This document shows positions 1 through 6,628 of a DNA stretch of 8,419 nt, piece after piece. Numbering within the stretch: position 1 is the first letter of the stretch; each line of letters begins with the position of its first letter. The notes below the pieces were generated by a model, which ran no database searches, was not told the origin of the DNA, and worked only from the letters and a program-made list of their open reading frames with translations. The stretch is taken from assembly GCA_021796055.1 (NCBI GenBank), contig JAJYOS010000242.1, positions 1-8,419 of the forward strand. Reading direction: 5' to 3'. Both the position numbers and the translations under genes were made by a program. This DNA is from Bacteroidota bacterium. GTDB lineage: Bacteria > Bacteroidota > Kryptoniia > Kryptoniales > JAKASW01.

Positions 1-30
1 CCTCGAGGCGAGCGAAAATCGAAAGCTCAT
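1..30 (-). CDS. Possible 5' end of a further minus-strand gene (first 10 codons only)
   Basis: An ATG at 28-30 on the minus strand opens a frame reading MSFRFSLASR to the window edge. It is preceded by a purine-rich AGAGGG about nine bases upstream and by a sigma70-like promoter at 83-111. Ten residues are too few to name a product. They do not resemble the start of FabD (malonyl-CoA:ACP transacylase), which often follows fabH in this cluster. The short hydrophobic/basic N-terminus could fit a membrane protein, but that is a guess. An alternative ATG a few bases upstream runs into a stop after two codons and is excluded. Confidence 0.25.
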   Translation of the reverse strand, partial: MSFRFSLASR

Positions 31-82
31 AACGGCATGCCCTCTTCTCGATCGATACCGGAAGTCCGGGAGCATTTCGGGT

Positions 83-111
83 TTTATCATTCGAGTTCTG
101 GTCATTGTCAA
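83..111 (-). promoter_or_regulatory. Putative sigma70-like promoter downstream of fabH
   Basis: On the minus strand a perfect -35 box TTGACA (106-111) is separated by exactly 17 bases from GATAAA (83-88), which matches 4 of 6 bases of the -10 consensus. Just downstream, 58-69 is a near-perfect hairpin CCGGA-AG-TCCGG that could be an operator or leader hairpin. This suggests the gene left of the window edge has its own promoter rather than depending only on read-through from fabH. The boxes are seen; activity is inferred. Confidence 0.4.
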
Positions 112-154
112 GAATTTCGGATTTAGTATTTGGAGTCCCTCTCTTGCAGCAATA

Positions 155-1165
155 TTAGATTCCATTTTCCTGTTTATCGAACGCCCATTTGACGAGAATT
201 GCTCCCCACGTATATCCCGCACCGAAGGCGGACAAAACGATAGTCTGCCCCTTCTTGAGCTGCCCGCTGGAGAAATATTCCGAGAGGCAGAGGGGAATCG
301 TGGCAGCTGTCGTGTTGCCGTACCTGTCGATGTTTAGCATGACCTTAGAGCTGTCGAGTTCCATCCTCTTCGCCGTGGCATCAATAATACGCTTATTAGC
401 CTGGTGGGGCACGAGCCAGTCTACGTCCTTGCCGGTCAGATTATTCTTCTGCATGATTTCATAAGAGACGTCGGCCATCCCGACGACTGCGACTTTGAAT
501 ACAGCTTTGCCATCCTGATAGATGTAGTGCATCTTTCTGTCGACGGTCTCGTGTGTCGGCGGGTTGAGGCTTCCGCCGCCGGTCATGTTCAGATACGGTC
601 CGCCGGCACCGTCGCAACGCACAATGTAGTCGAGTATGCCGTATTCCTCGTTTTCGCTCGCCTCGAGGAGAACGGCCGCGCCCGCATCGCCGAACAAAAT
701 GCAGTTCGCGCGATCGGTATAGTCCGTGATTGAGGTCATTTTGTCCGCGCCGACCACTATGACTTTCTTGTAGGCACCGGTGCTGACGAACTGCGCACCG
801 GTTACAAGCGCAAACAGAAATCCGGAACAGGCAGCCGAGAGATCGAACCCCCATGCGTTCTTTGCGCCTATCTTCTCCTGGATCACACATGCCGTCGAGG
901 GGAAAAACATGTCGGGGGTAACCGTCGCGACTATGATGACGTCGATCTCGTCTGCCGACATTTTCTTCTTCTTGAGCAGATCTTTTATGGCGCCGGCCGC
1001 GAGATCGCTCGTAGCTCCATTTTTCAGGATCCTTCTCTCGACGATACCTGTCCTCGTCCTGATCCATTCGTCGGTCGTATCGACCATCTTCTCAAAGTCA
1101 GCGTTGGTCAGCTTATCATCGGGTACATAATGACCCACGCCTGTTATCACTGCGCGCTTTGGCAT
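155..1165 (-). CDS. fabH: Beta-ketoacyl-ACP synthase III (FabH)
   Basis: FabH performs the first condensation of type II fatty-acid synthesis, joining an acyl-CoA primer (usually acetyl-CoA) to malonyl-ACP in the cytosol. The 336-residue protein has the normal family length. The full catalytic triad is visible: Cys113 in DLSAACSGF, His254 in the PHQAN motif (253-257), and Asn284 in YGNTT. The N-terminal DEWIRTRTGI (residues 32-41) and C-terminal GAGYTWGA are also typical. The start ATG lies only two bases after the plsX stop, so translation is probably coupled to plsX and the ribosome site must sit inside the plsX 3' end. It is the last gene of the yceD-rpmF-plsX-fabH run. Primer preference (straight versus branched) cannot be read from sequence alone. 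Confidence 0.97.
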   Translation of the reverse strand: MPKRAVITGVGHYVPDDKLTNADFEKMVDTTDEWIRTRTGIVERRILKNGATSDLAAGAIKDLLKKKKMSADEIDVIIVATVTPDMFFPSTACVIQEKIGAKNAWGFDLSAACSGFLFALVTGAQFVSTGAYKKVIVVGADKMTSITDYTDRANCILFGDAGAAVLLEASENEEYGILDYIVRCDGAGGPYLNMTGGGSLNPPTHETVDRKMHYIYQDGKAVFKVAVVGMADVSYEIMQKNNLTGKDVDWLVPHQANKRIIDATAKRMELDSSKVMLNIDRYGNTTAATIPLCLSEYFSSGQLKKGQTIVLSAFGAGYTWGAILVKWAFDKQENGI

Positions 1166-1167
1166 CT

Positions 1168-2178
1168 CTATATAGCCTTACCTTCGATTTTCGAAATTGA
1201 ATTTTCGATGAGTTTGCCGATGTTGTGGTTCACCATCTCTTCAGCGCGGAAAACCATGTTCTTCACCGCGAGGACAGACGAACTTCCGTGACCTATTATC
1301 GACACGCCGTTGACACCGAGGAGCGGCGCCCCACCGTAAGCCTCGTAGCTGAAGCCTTTCAGCACTTTCTTCAGCGTCTTCGCCATCAATCCTGCCTGGA
1401 CCATTCTCAGCACATTGCCGGAGGCAAAGAGCTTGAACCTGCTCCTCAACGTCGGGAGTATGCTTTCCGCAAATTTCAGGACGATGTTGCCGACGAATCC
1501 GTCGCAGAGAACAACGTCCGCTTTTCCCGCCAGGATGTCCCTTCCTTCAATGTTGCCGATGAAATTTAATCCGCTCTTTTCGAGGAGTGGATAGGATGCC
1601 TGGGCGAGTTCGTTTCCCTTCGAAGCTTCTTCTCCAATGTTGAGCAGGCCGACGGTCGGGTCTTCCTTTTTCATGATCTCACGCACGAATATCGAAGCCA
1701 TCACGCCGAATTCGACGATGTGGTGAGGACGGCTGTCGGAGTTTGCACCGGAGTCTATCAGGAAGCATGTCCCGGTGACTGTCGGGAGTGGTGTGCCTAC
1801 GGCCGGGCGCCCGACACCTTTCACACGGCCGAGTATGAGCGTCGATGCCGCCATGAATGCACCGGTGTTACCCGCGCTCACGAACGCATCGACTTTTCTT
1901 TCCTTGTGCAGGTATGCGCCGACAACAATGGATGAGTCGCGTTTCTGTTTGAGTGCCGTGTTGGGAGTCTCGTCCATCTTAATCACTTCAGTCGCGTCCA
2001 CGATGGAATAATTCAAACCGGAGCCCGACAGACGTGAGATTTCGCCCTCGACTTCCTGCTTTCGTCCGACAAGCACAAGCTCGAACCGGTTGCCGGACTC
2101 TTTCAGAGCTTGCAGTCCTCCTTCGACGATCTTGAGCGGCGCCTCGTCACCGCCCATCGCATCAAGTGCTATTCGCAT
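1168..2178 (-). CDS. plsX: Phosphate acyltransferase PlsX
   Basis: PlsX converts acyl-ACP and inorganic phosphate to acyl-phosphate, the donor used by PlsY to start phospholipid synthesis; in studied bacteria it works as a peripheral membrane protein. The 336-residue length is usual. Landmarks in order are DAMGGD (6-11), SAGNTGA (101-107), DSGAN (142-146), GLLNIGEE (177-184), VVLCDGFVGN (222-231) and YGGAPLLGVNG (281-291), with HGSS near 297-300. The ATG start matches the family N-terminus exactly (MRIALDAMGGDEAP). No clear Shine-Dalgarno is seen ahead of it: the 20 bases upstream are A/T-rich. It sits 69 bases after rpmF and two bases before fabH, the classical arrangement linking phospholipid and fatty-acid synthesis. 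Confidence 0.97.
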   Translation of the reverse strand: MRIALDAMGGDEAPLKIVEGGLQALKESGNRFELVLVGRKQEVEGEISRLSGSGLNYSIVDATEVIKMDETPNTALKQKRDSSIVVGAYLHKERKVDAFVSAGNTGAFMAASTLILGRVKGVGRPAVGTPLPTVTGTCFLIDSGANSDSRPHHIVEFGVMASIFVREIMKKEDPTVGLLNIGEEASKGNELAQASYPLLEKSGLNFIGNIEGRDILAGKADVVLCDGFVGNIVLKFAESILPTLRSRFKLFASGNVLRMVQAGLMAKTLKKVLKGFSYEAYGGAPLLGVNGVSIIGHGSSSVLAVKNMVFRAEEMVNHNIGKLIENSISKIEGKAI

Positions 2179-2217
2179 TGAAAGATTCTAAATGCTGAAT
2201 TCTTTAGTCGTGAACTG

Positions 2218-2245
2218 GAAATTCAGGATTCGAAATTCCGATTCA
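2218..2245. repeat. Short degenerate 14-bp tandem repeat in the rpmF-plsX gap
   Basis: The word GAAATTC occurs at 2218-2224 and again at 2232-2238, each followed by a related GGATTC/CGATTC stretch, giving a period of 14. A weak inverted repeat CTGAATT (2195-2201) / AATTCAG (2220-2226) overlaps it. The gap is 69 bases and has no gene. The repeat may be simple sequence drift; no function is claimed. Confidence 0.35.
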
Positions 2246-2247
2246 GG

Positions 2248-2430
2248 CTATGCGCCTTTGGGGATAAACGTTACTCGTCCGCTGTAATAACCGCAGTTGG
2301 GGCAAGCACGGTGCGGGAGCTTCGGTTCGTGGCAGTGCGGACACTCCGAAATCGTCGGGGCCACCGCCTTGTAGTGCGTGCGGCGCTTAGCTCCTCTGGA
2401 TTTCGAGTGTCTTCGTTTTGGATTTGGCAT
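2248..2430 (-). CDS. rpmF: 50S ribosomal protein L32, zinc-binding form
   Basis: Small basic protein of the large ribosomal subunit, 60 residues, the normal length. The N-terminus [17 protein letters not shown] is the family hallmark. Four cysteines, C30, C33, C43 and C46 (CPHC and CPNC), form an intact zinc ribbon, so this is the C+ type of L32 rather than the zinc-independent paralogue. The start is fixed by a strong AAGGAG at 2436-2441, five bases before the ATG, and by the family N-terminus. It begins 15 bases after the yceD stop and is followed by plsX, the conserved order in many phyla. Confidence 0.97.
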   Translation of the reverse strand: MPNPKRRHSKSRGAKRRTHYKAVAPTISECPHCHEPKLPHRACPNCGYYSGRVTFIPKGA

Positions 2431-2445
2431 ATCTGCTCCTTGATC

Positions 2446-2946
2446 CTAATTTTTATTGATAATCTTCTTCAGTTTTTCCCATCTTGGGTCAATGTCTTCT
2501 TTCGGGCAGCCGCATGCTCCCTGGTTCAGGTTCGCACCGCATGTGCTGCACAGCCCCGCGCAATCGTCCTTGCACAGGAGCTTGAGGGGAACCGATAAAA
2601 GCATGTACTCCCGGACATCCTCAGCGATGTTAATCTCGTTGGTGCTCGTATGAATCACCGTTATCTCACCTCTGTCAATCTCACCTGCGTCTTCCATATC
2701 GTACACATAGGTCATTCTGTAATCGACCTCGATTTCCTTTTCGAAATTATCGAGGCAGCGGTCACAGACGAATTTGCCGAAAGTCTTTATGTGTCCCGTT
2801 AAAAAAAGCTGTCTTCTTCGTTTCTCAATACCGACCTTCGCAACAACCGGCCTCGAAAAACGCTCATCCAGCTCGATACTGGAAGGATTCTCCTCGAACT
2901 CGTACTCGTGAACTCCTTCCGAGAGGTTCGAAATATTTATCTTCAT
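2446..2946 (-). CDS. yceD: YceD/DUF177 family protein
   Basis: DUF177 (YceD) protein of 166 residues, close to the usual 160-180. Family members are nearly always encoded beside rpmF, and a role in 23S rRNA accumulation or large-subunit assembly is known for plant and bacterial homologues; the molecular activity is not settled. Visible marks are a CxxC pair at 61-64 (CDRC), a cysteine cluster C125, C129, C133, C136, C145 and C147 (LCKDDCAGLCSTCG...CGC), and the C-terminal DPRWEKL signature (153-159). The eight cysteines could bind one or two zinc ions, which is inference. The ATG at 2946 gives the expected N-terminus; only a weak purine stretch (GAGAG) precedes it. It heads the operon, with a putative promoter just upstream. 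Confidence 0.9.
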   Translation of the reverse strand: MKINISNLSEGVHEYEFEENPSSIELDERFSRPVVAKVGIEKRRRQLFLTGHIKTFGKFVCDRCLDNFEKEIEVDYRMTYVYDMEDAGEIDRGEITVIHTSTNEINIAEDVREYMLLSVPLKLLCKDDCAGLCSTCGANLNQGACGCPKEDIDPRWEKLKKIINKN

Positions 2947-2961
2947 GCGTCAATAATCTCT

Positions 2962-2990
2962 CGTATAGTGCCGCATGGCAGACCATGCAA
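2962..2990 (-). promoter_or_regulatory. Putative promoter of the yceD-rpmF-plsX-fabH operon with embedded inverted repeat
   Basis: On the minus strand TTGCAT (2985-2990) and TATACG (2962-2967) are separated by 17 bases, ending about 15 bases before the yceD start. The matches to consensus are partial (3/6 and 4/6). A perfect inverted repeat GCATGG-CAGA-CCATGC (2973-2988) lies mostly in the spacer and overlaps the -35 box, the position expected of a repressor operator. The sequence is seen; regulation is inferred. I do not recognise it as a known FapR, FadR or FabT box. Confidence 0.35.
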
Positions 2991-3008
2991 ATGATTCAGG
3001 GCTGCCAT

Positions 3009-3058
3009 TCGAATTCCTCGTTCAACATTATTAAATAACAAAATTCCGCGGAATTCGA
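3009..3058. repeat. 9-bp inverted repeat with overlapping perfect 14-bp palindrome
   Basis: TCGAATTCC (3009-3017) and GGAATTCGA (3050-3058) are perfect inverted repeats separated by 32 A/T-rich bases. The right arm overlaps AATTCCGCGGAATT (3042-3055), a perfect palindrome by itself. The block lies 20-70 bases upstream of the putative yceD promoter, where a regulator-binding site would be plausible. No T-run follows on either strand, so it does not look like a terminator. Confidence 0.5.
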
Positions 3059-3352
3059 CATACAGTGCCCTTCCGGTGGAAAAAAGCATGGTAATATAAC
3101 CTGATGGCTCATTTTAATCAAGAAACGCGCAAATGAGGGAGTGGGCTATCTCGAACCGGAAAAACGGGACACGGATGACACAGAACAAAACAAGATCACC
3201 ACGGCTCGAATCATTATTGGTAAATAATCCGCGAGAATCCGTTCCTTTTTCCGTCTGTTCCGCGCGCAAGTGTTGGACCCTAACTTCAACCGCCTGGCTT
3301 TCAAGCCGACCTCTGTCCATCAAAGGCAGTTCAATACCGCAAATGAGGCAGC

Positions 3353-4882
3353 CTAATATTTGTCCGCAAGAGACGGCCAAATCTCCTGGGCAGTTTTGAT
3401 CTCGTCTTCGCAAAGATAAATCGTGAGATTCTGCTCTTCGGGAACCGTCCATTTGTTCACGATATGCGCGGCCGGCTTTATTACCCGCCAGTTCTTAACG
3501 AGGTCGAGCGAATCAAAACCGATGGCGATCGTCGTCGCTCCGGTTTTCTTTCCGGGGCCGTAAAACCAGTATGTCCCCTCGAAACAGATCGAATGCGGTA
3601 ATCCTAATCGAGGACCGAGGAAATCGATCGCGCCCGCCTCACCGTAATTTGATGCGAGGATGACCGCCTGCGACTTTTGGGCCGAATCGAGGGAATCGTA
3701 GACCCGAGCGATTGCCTCCACTCTTTGGTTCCAGCCGATCATGTCGGCGTAGTCCTGCGGGAGCCTGAGGGCTCTTCCGGTGTTCGTCGTGTTTGCGGCA
3801 GACATTCCGAGAGCTGCGCCGTAACCTGCCATCTTTTGCGGCGGCAGGATCGGCACACCAAACGGAAGAGATACAATCCCTCCGGCAAAAAGAAGCAGAA
3901 GGAGCACTGAACGAAAAGCGATCCTCCATTTTGCTTTTCCCACCACCTCGGTCATCACAGCTCCGGCTGCAATCATCACGGGGTAGATTGGCCCAAGATA
4001 GTACGCCTTTCCGTGCATCATGAATAAAACAGCGAACGCTCCGGCATACACCCAGGCAAGTATCCTGAAATTCTTAAAACGCCCAGATCCAAAGAGGACT
4101 ACGATCCCGGTTACAGACACGAGAAAAGAGATTACACCGAGCATGAGAATCTGGCCGGTCACAAAATCGAGCCATGAAACGTGCGTGAATTGTTGTCTCT
4201 GCAGATCGCCCATGACGCCGAAGAACGGGAACCCAAGAGTTACCTGCCCGATTATCGACGGACTTCCGATGAGCAGCGTAATCGCCAGGGCAATCCAGGG
4301 CCAGCGCGTTAGCAGCAGGCGCCTGTCATGTGTTGCGATCAAGCCGACAAGAACCCCGAAGCCGAAGAGAAAGATGCTGAACTTCGTGAAGAGGCCGATC
4401 CCCATGATAATTCCAAGTGCGATCCACCAGCGCGGGTCGCCGCTCTCCTTCCAGCGCACGACGACCCAGCAGCCGAGCGCCCACCATAGCTGGTCGAAAA
4501 CAACGGGCTGGAACAGCGAGCCGGGCCGAAGGAAAATCGGGCTGAAGAACATGAGGAGCGCAGAGAGAATCTGAGCGAAAGTGCCGCCGCCGAGACGACG
4601 GGCAATGTCTGCCGACACCCAGACAAGTATCGCCGCAGCGATAGCGGGGAAAAACCTGATGGCGGCGATTGAATTACCGAGGACCATCCGCTCAATTTCA
4701 GCGATGAGCCCAATGAGCGGAGGAAAATCCATTCCGAAGAGCCTGAAATGTTCGCCCATGGCTATATAGAGGAATTCGTCGCGGTGAAACCCGTAAGGTC
4801 CCCAAATATTGACGGCAACATGCAGCAGGAACAACGCGGCGACAAGTAAAAATACAACCGGCGAGACGCCGTCTTTTTTCAT
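3353..4882 (-). CDS. Family 39 membrane glycosyltransferase (ArnT/PMT-like)
   Basis: Multi-spanning inner-membrane glycosyltransferase of the PMT_2/GT39 type, 509 residues. Such enzymes move a sugar from a polyprenyl-phosphate donor to a lipid or protein acceptor on the outer face of the membrane. A first membrane span (about 9-27) leads into the loop motif GFHRDE (31-36), whose Asp/Glu pair matches the catalytic acid and metal site of this fold, followed by DFPP (52-55). Further landmarks are FTKFS (165-169) and KAYYLGPIYP (292-301), then a last span near 324-341 and a soluble C-terminal domain of about 165 residues. Roughly a dozen spans are expected. The ATG at 4882 is supported by a Lys-Lys N-terminus before the first span; the ribosome site is weak. 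It lies 56 bases after the antiporter gene on the same strand. Substrate is unknown. Confidence 0.88.
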   Translation of the reverse strand: MKKDGVSPVVFLLVAALFLLHVAVNIWGPYGFHRDEFLYIAMGEHFRLFGMDFPPLIGLIAEIERMVLGNSIAAIRFFPAIAAAILVWVSADIARRLGGGTFAQILSALLMFFSPIFLRPGSLFQPVVFDQLWWALGCWVVVRWKESGDPRWWIALGIIMGIGLFTKFSIFLFGFGVLVGLIATHDRRLLLTRWPWIALAITLLIGSPSIIGQVTLGFPFFGVMGDLQRQQFTHVSWLDFVTGQILMLGVISFLVSVTGIVVLFGSGRFKNFRILAWVYAGAFAVLFMMHGKAYYLGPIYPVMIAAGAVMTEVVGKAKWRIAFRSVLLLLLFAGGIVSLPFGVPILPPQKMAGYGAALGMSAANTTNTGRALRLPQDYADMIGWNQRVEAIARVYDSLDSAQKSQAVILASNYGEAGAIDFLGPRLGLPHSICFEGTYWFYGPGKKTGATTIAIGFDSLDLVKNWRVIKPAAHIVNKWTVPEEQNLTIYLCEDEIKTAQEIWPSLADKY

Positions 4883-4938
4883 AACAGAACTTTCGCGTTC
4901 ATGGAAGATTGTTTTGAGGGTTATTCGGGCCTCCGAGT

Positions 4939-6282
4939 TCAGGCTTCGGGCTCCCTTTTCCGCTCAGCCCGCGCAATCGACCACTTGAGCAGCGGAGGTG
5001 TAACGAACGCTGTCACGATCACCATGATAACGACGGCGGAGAAAATATCATTGTCGATGACTCCAAGCGCCTTGCCGATACTGGCAAATATCAGCCCGAC
5101 TTCTCCTCTCGGGATCATACCGATGCCGACGGTGATGCGGTCGATATTCTTCTCACGCACCACCAACCCGCACGCCTGTTTCCCGATCATGGCGGCAACG
5201 ATCAATCCGCCCGAGATCCCGATCACGGATGGGACGAAGAAGCTCTCCAAATGGACCTGAATACCCATCAGGACAAAAAATATCGGAACAAATACGATTG
5301 AGATCGGCTGGATAAGATCTCTGATGCCGACTTTGGCGTCGAATTCCCTGAAATGTATTTCCTCAAGAATCAGGCCGGCCGCGAAGGCTCCGACAATCGA
5401 AGCCAGTCCAGCCTCGTTCGCCAGCGCGGAGAGTCCGAAACATATGAGAATAGAAGTGATCAGCATGAGTCCCTGTGTCCTGAACTTTGCCGCGACCTTC
5501 ATCAAATTCGGTATAAAATATATGCCGATGATCAAAGCACCGAGGAGAAAACCGACCGCAATGACGGTCAACTTCACTATTTCGAGAACGGACAACTCGT
5601 TTCCGGTTTCAGCGGAGGAGACGACGGCAGAAACGATGGCGAGTATGATCAGTCCAAGGACGTCATCTATAACAGCAGCGCCGAGGACGATGCGGGCCTC
5701 GGGCGTCTGTATCCTTGCCATATCCTTGAAGACCCGCGCCGTTATGCCGACGCTTGTGGCGCAGAGAGTTGCGCCGATAAACATGTGGATGTTTTGAATG
5801 CTGAAATTGGGCGATAAGGCGAGGATTCCGGCAGGCACTTTCGTGATGAAGATCGCCGACACGAAATAGCCGAGAATGAAAGGGAGTACGACGCCGATGA
5901 CGGCGACGAGAAACGACGAGATGCCGACGCGTCTCATTTCCTTGACGCTCGACTCGAGTCCGACTTCGAAAAGAAGTATGATTATACCGATCTTTGCGAG
6001 AATGTCGATCCCTATCGCCGCGTGGTCCGTGAGTACGGCGGCGCGGAGAGGCTGGAAGAAACTCCAGCTGCCATGCACAAGGACAAGATTGCCGAGTATG
6101 ACTCCTGCGACAAGCTCACCAAGTACCGCGGGTTGTCCTATCCTCTCGAACAATTCCGCACCGAGTTTGGCTGCAACCAGAATAACAACCAGATATACAA
6201 GGACTCTTACAAATGGATCTGCCCCGCCGGCTATCGATGCCTCGGCGCAAGCGAAGGATGACGGCAGCAAGAAAGCTCCCAT
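4939..6282 (-). CDS. CPA2-family cation/proton antiporter (Kef/NapA/GerN-like)
   Basis: Integral membrane exchanger of 447 residues that probably swaps Na+ or K+ for protons. The Na_H_Exchanger domain fills nearly the whole protein. The ion-binding Asp-Asp pair is D206-D207 in GAAVIDDVLG, the unwound-helix motif is ATSVGITARV (175-184), and GQPAVLGELVAGVILG (49-64) and VGAFAAGLILEE are typical of the family. No TrkA-N (RCK) domain follows, so it resembles NapA/GerN rather than full KefB/C. The protein begins MGAFLLPSSFACAEASIAGG, which looks like a signal peptide lacking its basic start; a TGA lies three codons upstream in frame, so the ATG at 6282 is the only nearby choice. The ribosome site is weak. 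It precedes the glycosyltransferase gene on the same strand; no functional link is evident. Confidence 0.92.
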   Translation of the reverse strand: MGAFLLPSSFACAEASIAGGADPFVRVLVYLVVILVAAKLGAELFERIGQPAVLGELVAGVILGNLVLVHGSWSFFQPLRAAVLTDHAAIGIDILAKIGIIILLFEVGLESSVKEMRRVGISSFLVAVIGVVLPFILGYFVSAIFITKVPAGILALSPNFSIQNIHMFIGATLCATSVGITARVFKDMARIQTPEARIVLGAAVIDDVLGLIILAIVSAVVSSAETGNELSVLEIVKLTVIAVGFLLGALIIGIYFIPNLMKVAAKFRTQGLMLITSILICFGLSALANEAGLASIVGAFAAGLILEEIHFREFDAKVGIRDLIQPISIVFVPIFFVLMGIQVHLESFFVPSVIGISGGLIVAAMIGKQACGLVVREKNIDRITVGIGMIPRGEVGLIFASIGKALGVIDNDIFSAVVIMVIVTAFVTPPLLKWSIARAERKREPEA

Positions 6283-6628
6283 GTGTCTTCAAAATAAACA
6301 GAATGGCACGGATAGACAAGAAGATTCGCGAAGTTTACATATTTCACAAAACAAGCCGGTGAAAATCAGAATCACGAATGAAACGAATACGATATGATAA
6401 AGCATGGATTCGACAAATCGGGCGTACTCGTGTAATTCATGTCCGAGATCTTTTCTTGTCGTTAGCTCGTCAAACATATAATCAGTTGCCGGGGAATGTT
6501 GCCTTCCCGAGCACCGGTAGGCCCGGGATATAATTGAAACTACAATACGACCCGACTCGTTATTAGAGACTGCGTTTGCCTCAAACCGATGAGCAGGCAC
6601 GAACAGACCATTATAAGCGGAGACAAAC
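6283..6628. other. Divergent intergenic region without a supported gene
   Basis: About 346 bases lie between the diverging antiporter gene and the plus-strand chimeric ORF. The left part (6300-6400) is purine-rich on the plus strand, with GCACGGATAGACA and ACAAAACAAG, words shared with the gap at 3150-3200. The right part is GC-rich, with a small hairpin GGGAA-TGTTGCC-TTCCC near 6493-6509. TATAAT occurs on the plus strand at 6529-6534 but without a fitting -35 box. I see no convincing promoter for either gene. A minus-strand frame across it reads as low-complexity Phe/Ile/Cys-rich sequence and does not look coding. Confidence 0.55.
6619..6622 (+). promoter_or_regulatory. Ribosome binding site of the chimeric plus-strand ORF
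   Basis: GGAG followed by A sits six bases before the ATG at 6629, a good Shine-Dalgarno site. It fixes the start and shows that the 5' end of the methyltransferase-derived part still has its translation signal. Confidence 0.6.

Larger units (their letters stand above)
2947..3352. other. Intergenic region without a supported gene
   Basis: About 400 bases separate the glycosyltransferase stop from the yceD start. Besides the putative promoter it holds the inverted-repeat block at 3009-3058, an 11-bp direct repeat (3128-3138 and 3338-3348) and a purine-rich stretch around 3150-3200 containing GACACGGATGACACAG. Open frames cross it on both strands, but none has a family-like sequence, a ribosome site or a sensible start. 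I see no clear terminator hairpin after the glycosyltransferase gene. Confidence 0.6.

Noticed and set aside
459..1067. 202-residue frame on the minus strand inside fabH
   Set aside because: It is an alternative frame of a certain gene; the product is Arg-rich and has no domain-like sequence.
3133..3399. 88-residue plus-strand frame in the same gap
   Set aside because: It runs antisense into the glycosyltransferase gene, with no ribosome site and no family-like motif.
3114..3452. 112-residue minus-strand frame between the glycosyltransferase and yceD
   Set aside because: It overlaps the glycosyltransferase 3' end by 100 bases, has no ribosome site, and its tail is low-complexity; no recognisable family.
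4020..4574. 184-residue plus-strand frame opposite the glycosyltransferase
   Set aside because: It is the antisense shadow of a membrane-protein gene; Pro/Arg/Thr-rich with no domain.
5324..6397. Several long plus-strand frames opposite the antiporter
   Set aside because: They mirror the codon pattern of the real minus-strand gene and have no start signals.
6529..6534. TATAAT on the plus strand as a promoter for the chimeric ORF
   Set aside because: The -10 box is perfect, but the bases 17 upstream (CCCGAG) do not match a -35 box and it lacks the extended -10 TG, so it was not called.
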